This document shows, one piece after another, positions 13,418 through 13,456 of a stretch of 13,456 nucleotides of DNA (its first letter is position 1; each line of letters opens with the position of its first letter). The notes beneath the pieces are model-generated. The model did no database searches and was not told the origin of the DNA. It was given only the letters and a program-made list of their open reading frames with translations. Made by a program: the position numbers and the translations under genes. The DNA comes from Geobacter sp. UBA698 (GTDB lineage: Bacteria > Desulfobacterota > Desulfuromonadia > Geobacterales > Pseudopelobacteraceae): the NCBI GenBank assembly GCA_002298925.1, contig DBMM01000139.1, positions 1 through 13,456 of the forward strand. Reading direction: 5' to 3'.

Positions 13418-13456
13418 ATGGAAGCAACCCGCGAAATCTACTGGAACGTCGGCCAC
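13418..13456 (+). CDS. Start of a further gene, possibly Etf-linked Fe-S oxidoreductase
   Basis: Only the first 13 codons are inside the window (MEATREIYWNVGH), running open to the edge. AAGGA at 13405-13409 is well placed before the ATG. From memory, this start resembles membrane-bound Fe-S oxidoreductases with a NarI-like N-terminal domain (EtfD/DUF224 group) found next to acyl-CoA dehydrogenase and etf genes in Geobacter-like bacteria; they would pass electrons from Etf to menaquinone. The gene call is fair, the identity tentative. Confidence 0.45.
   Translation, partial: MEATREIYWNVGH

Overview
The window carries genes for polyhydroxybutyrate (PHB) storage next to a C4 beta-oxidation operon. 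The gene content fits an anaerobic or respiratory Desulfuromonadota/'deltaproteobacterial' type organism: a class III (PhaE + PhaC) PHA synthase, a small phasin, and a thl-hbd-crt-bcd operon running into what looks like an Etf-linked Fe-S membrane oxidoreductase. This assignment is inferred from gene content and protein style, not from a database search.

Layout. 1-426: AT-rich non-coding edge. 427-1263 (+): a GC-rich SDR reductase that looks foreign to its neighbours. A perfect 14-bp hairpin (1272-1303) separates it from convergent minus-strand genes. 1301-2690 (-): a stand-alone OB-fold protein and an SCP2/archaeal-type thiolase, probably a functional pair. 2885-6181 (-): the core PHA operon in the order phaE, phaC, SDR reductase, with a sigma70-like promoter at 6267-6295 and an intrinsic terminator at 2820-2852. 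6536-7165 (-): an XRE-type regulator, divergent from the phasin gene phaP (7392-7925, +), which ends in a strong terminator. 8239-8982 (+): a PhaB/FabG-type reductase. 9283-13328 (+): thiolase, 3-hydroxybutyryl-CoA dehydrogenase, enoyl-CoA hydratase and butyryl-CoA dehydrogenase. 13418-end (+): the first 13 codons of the next gene.

How the genes fit together. The thiolases equilibrate acetyl-CoA with acetoacetyl-CoA. The SDR reductases give (R)-3-hydroxybutyryl-CoA, which PhaE/PhaC polymerises and phasin coats. Hbd, Crt and Bcd interconvert acetoacetyl-CoA, (S)-3-hydroxybutyryl-CoA, crotonyl-CoA and butyryl-CoA. Storage and butyrate/aromatic-type oxidation therefore share one acetoacetyl-CoA node.

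The least ordinary observations are: a Cys-rich insertion (C-x2-C-x2-C-x3-C) in the N-terminal part of PhaC, written by a short DNA repeat also present in the phaE tail but read in another frame; an 18-residue Lys/Ala-rich repeat tail on PhaE resembling the nucleoid-binding tails of PhaF-type proteins; a tandem TTGTTTA motif with 11-bp spacing in both the phaE and phaP promoter regions; and a perfect 20-bp palindrome between thl and hbd.
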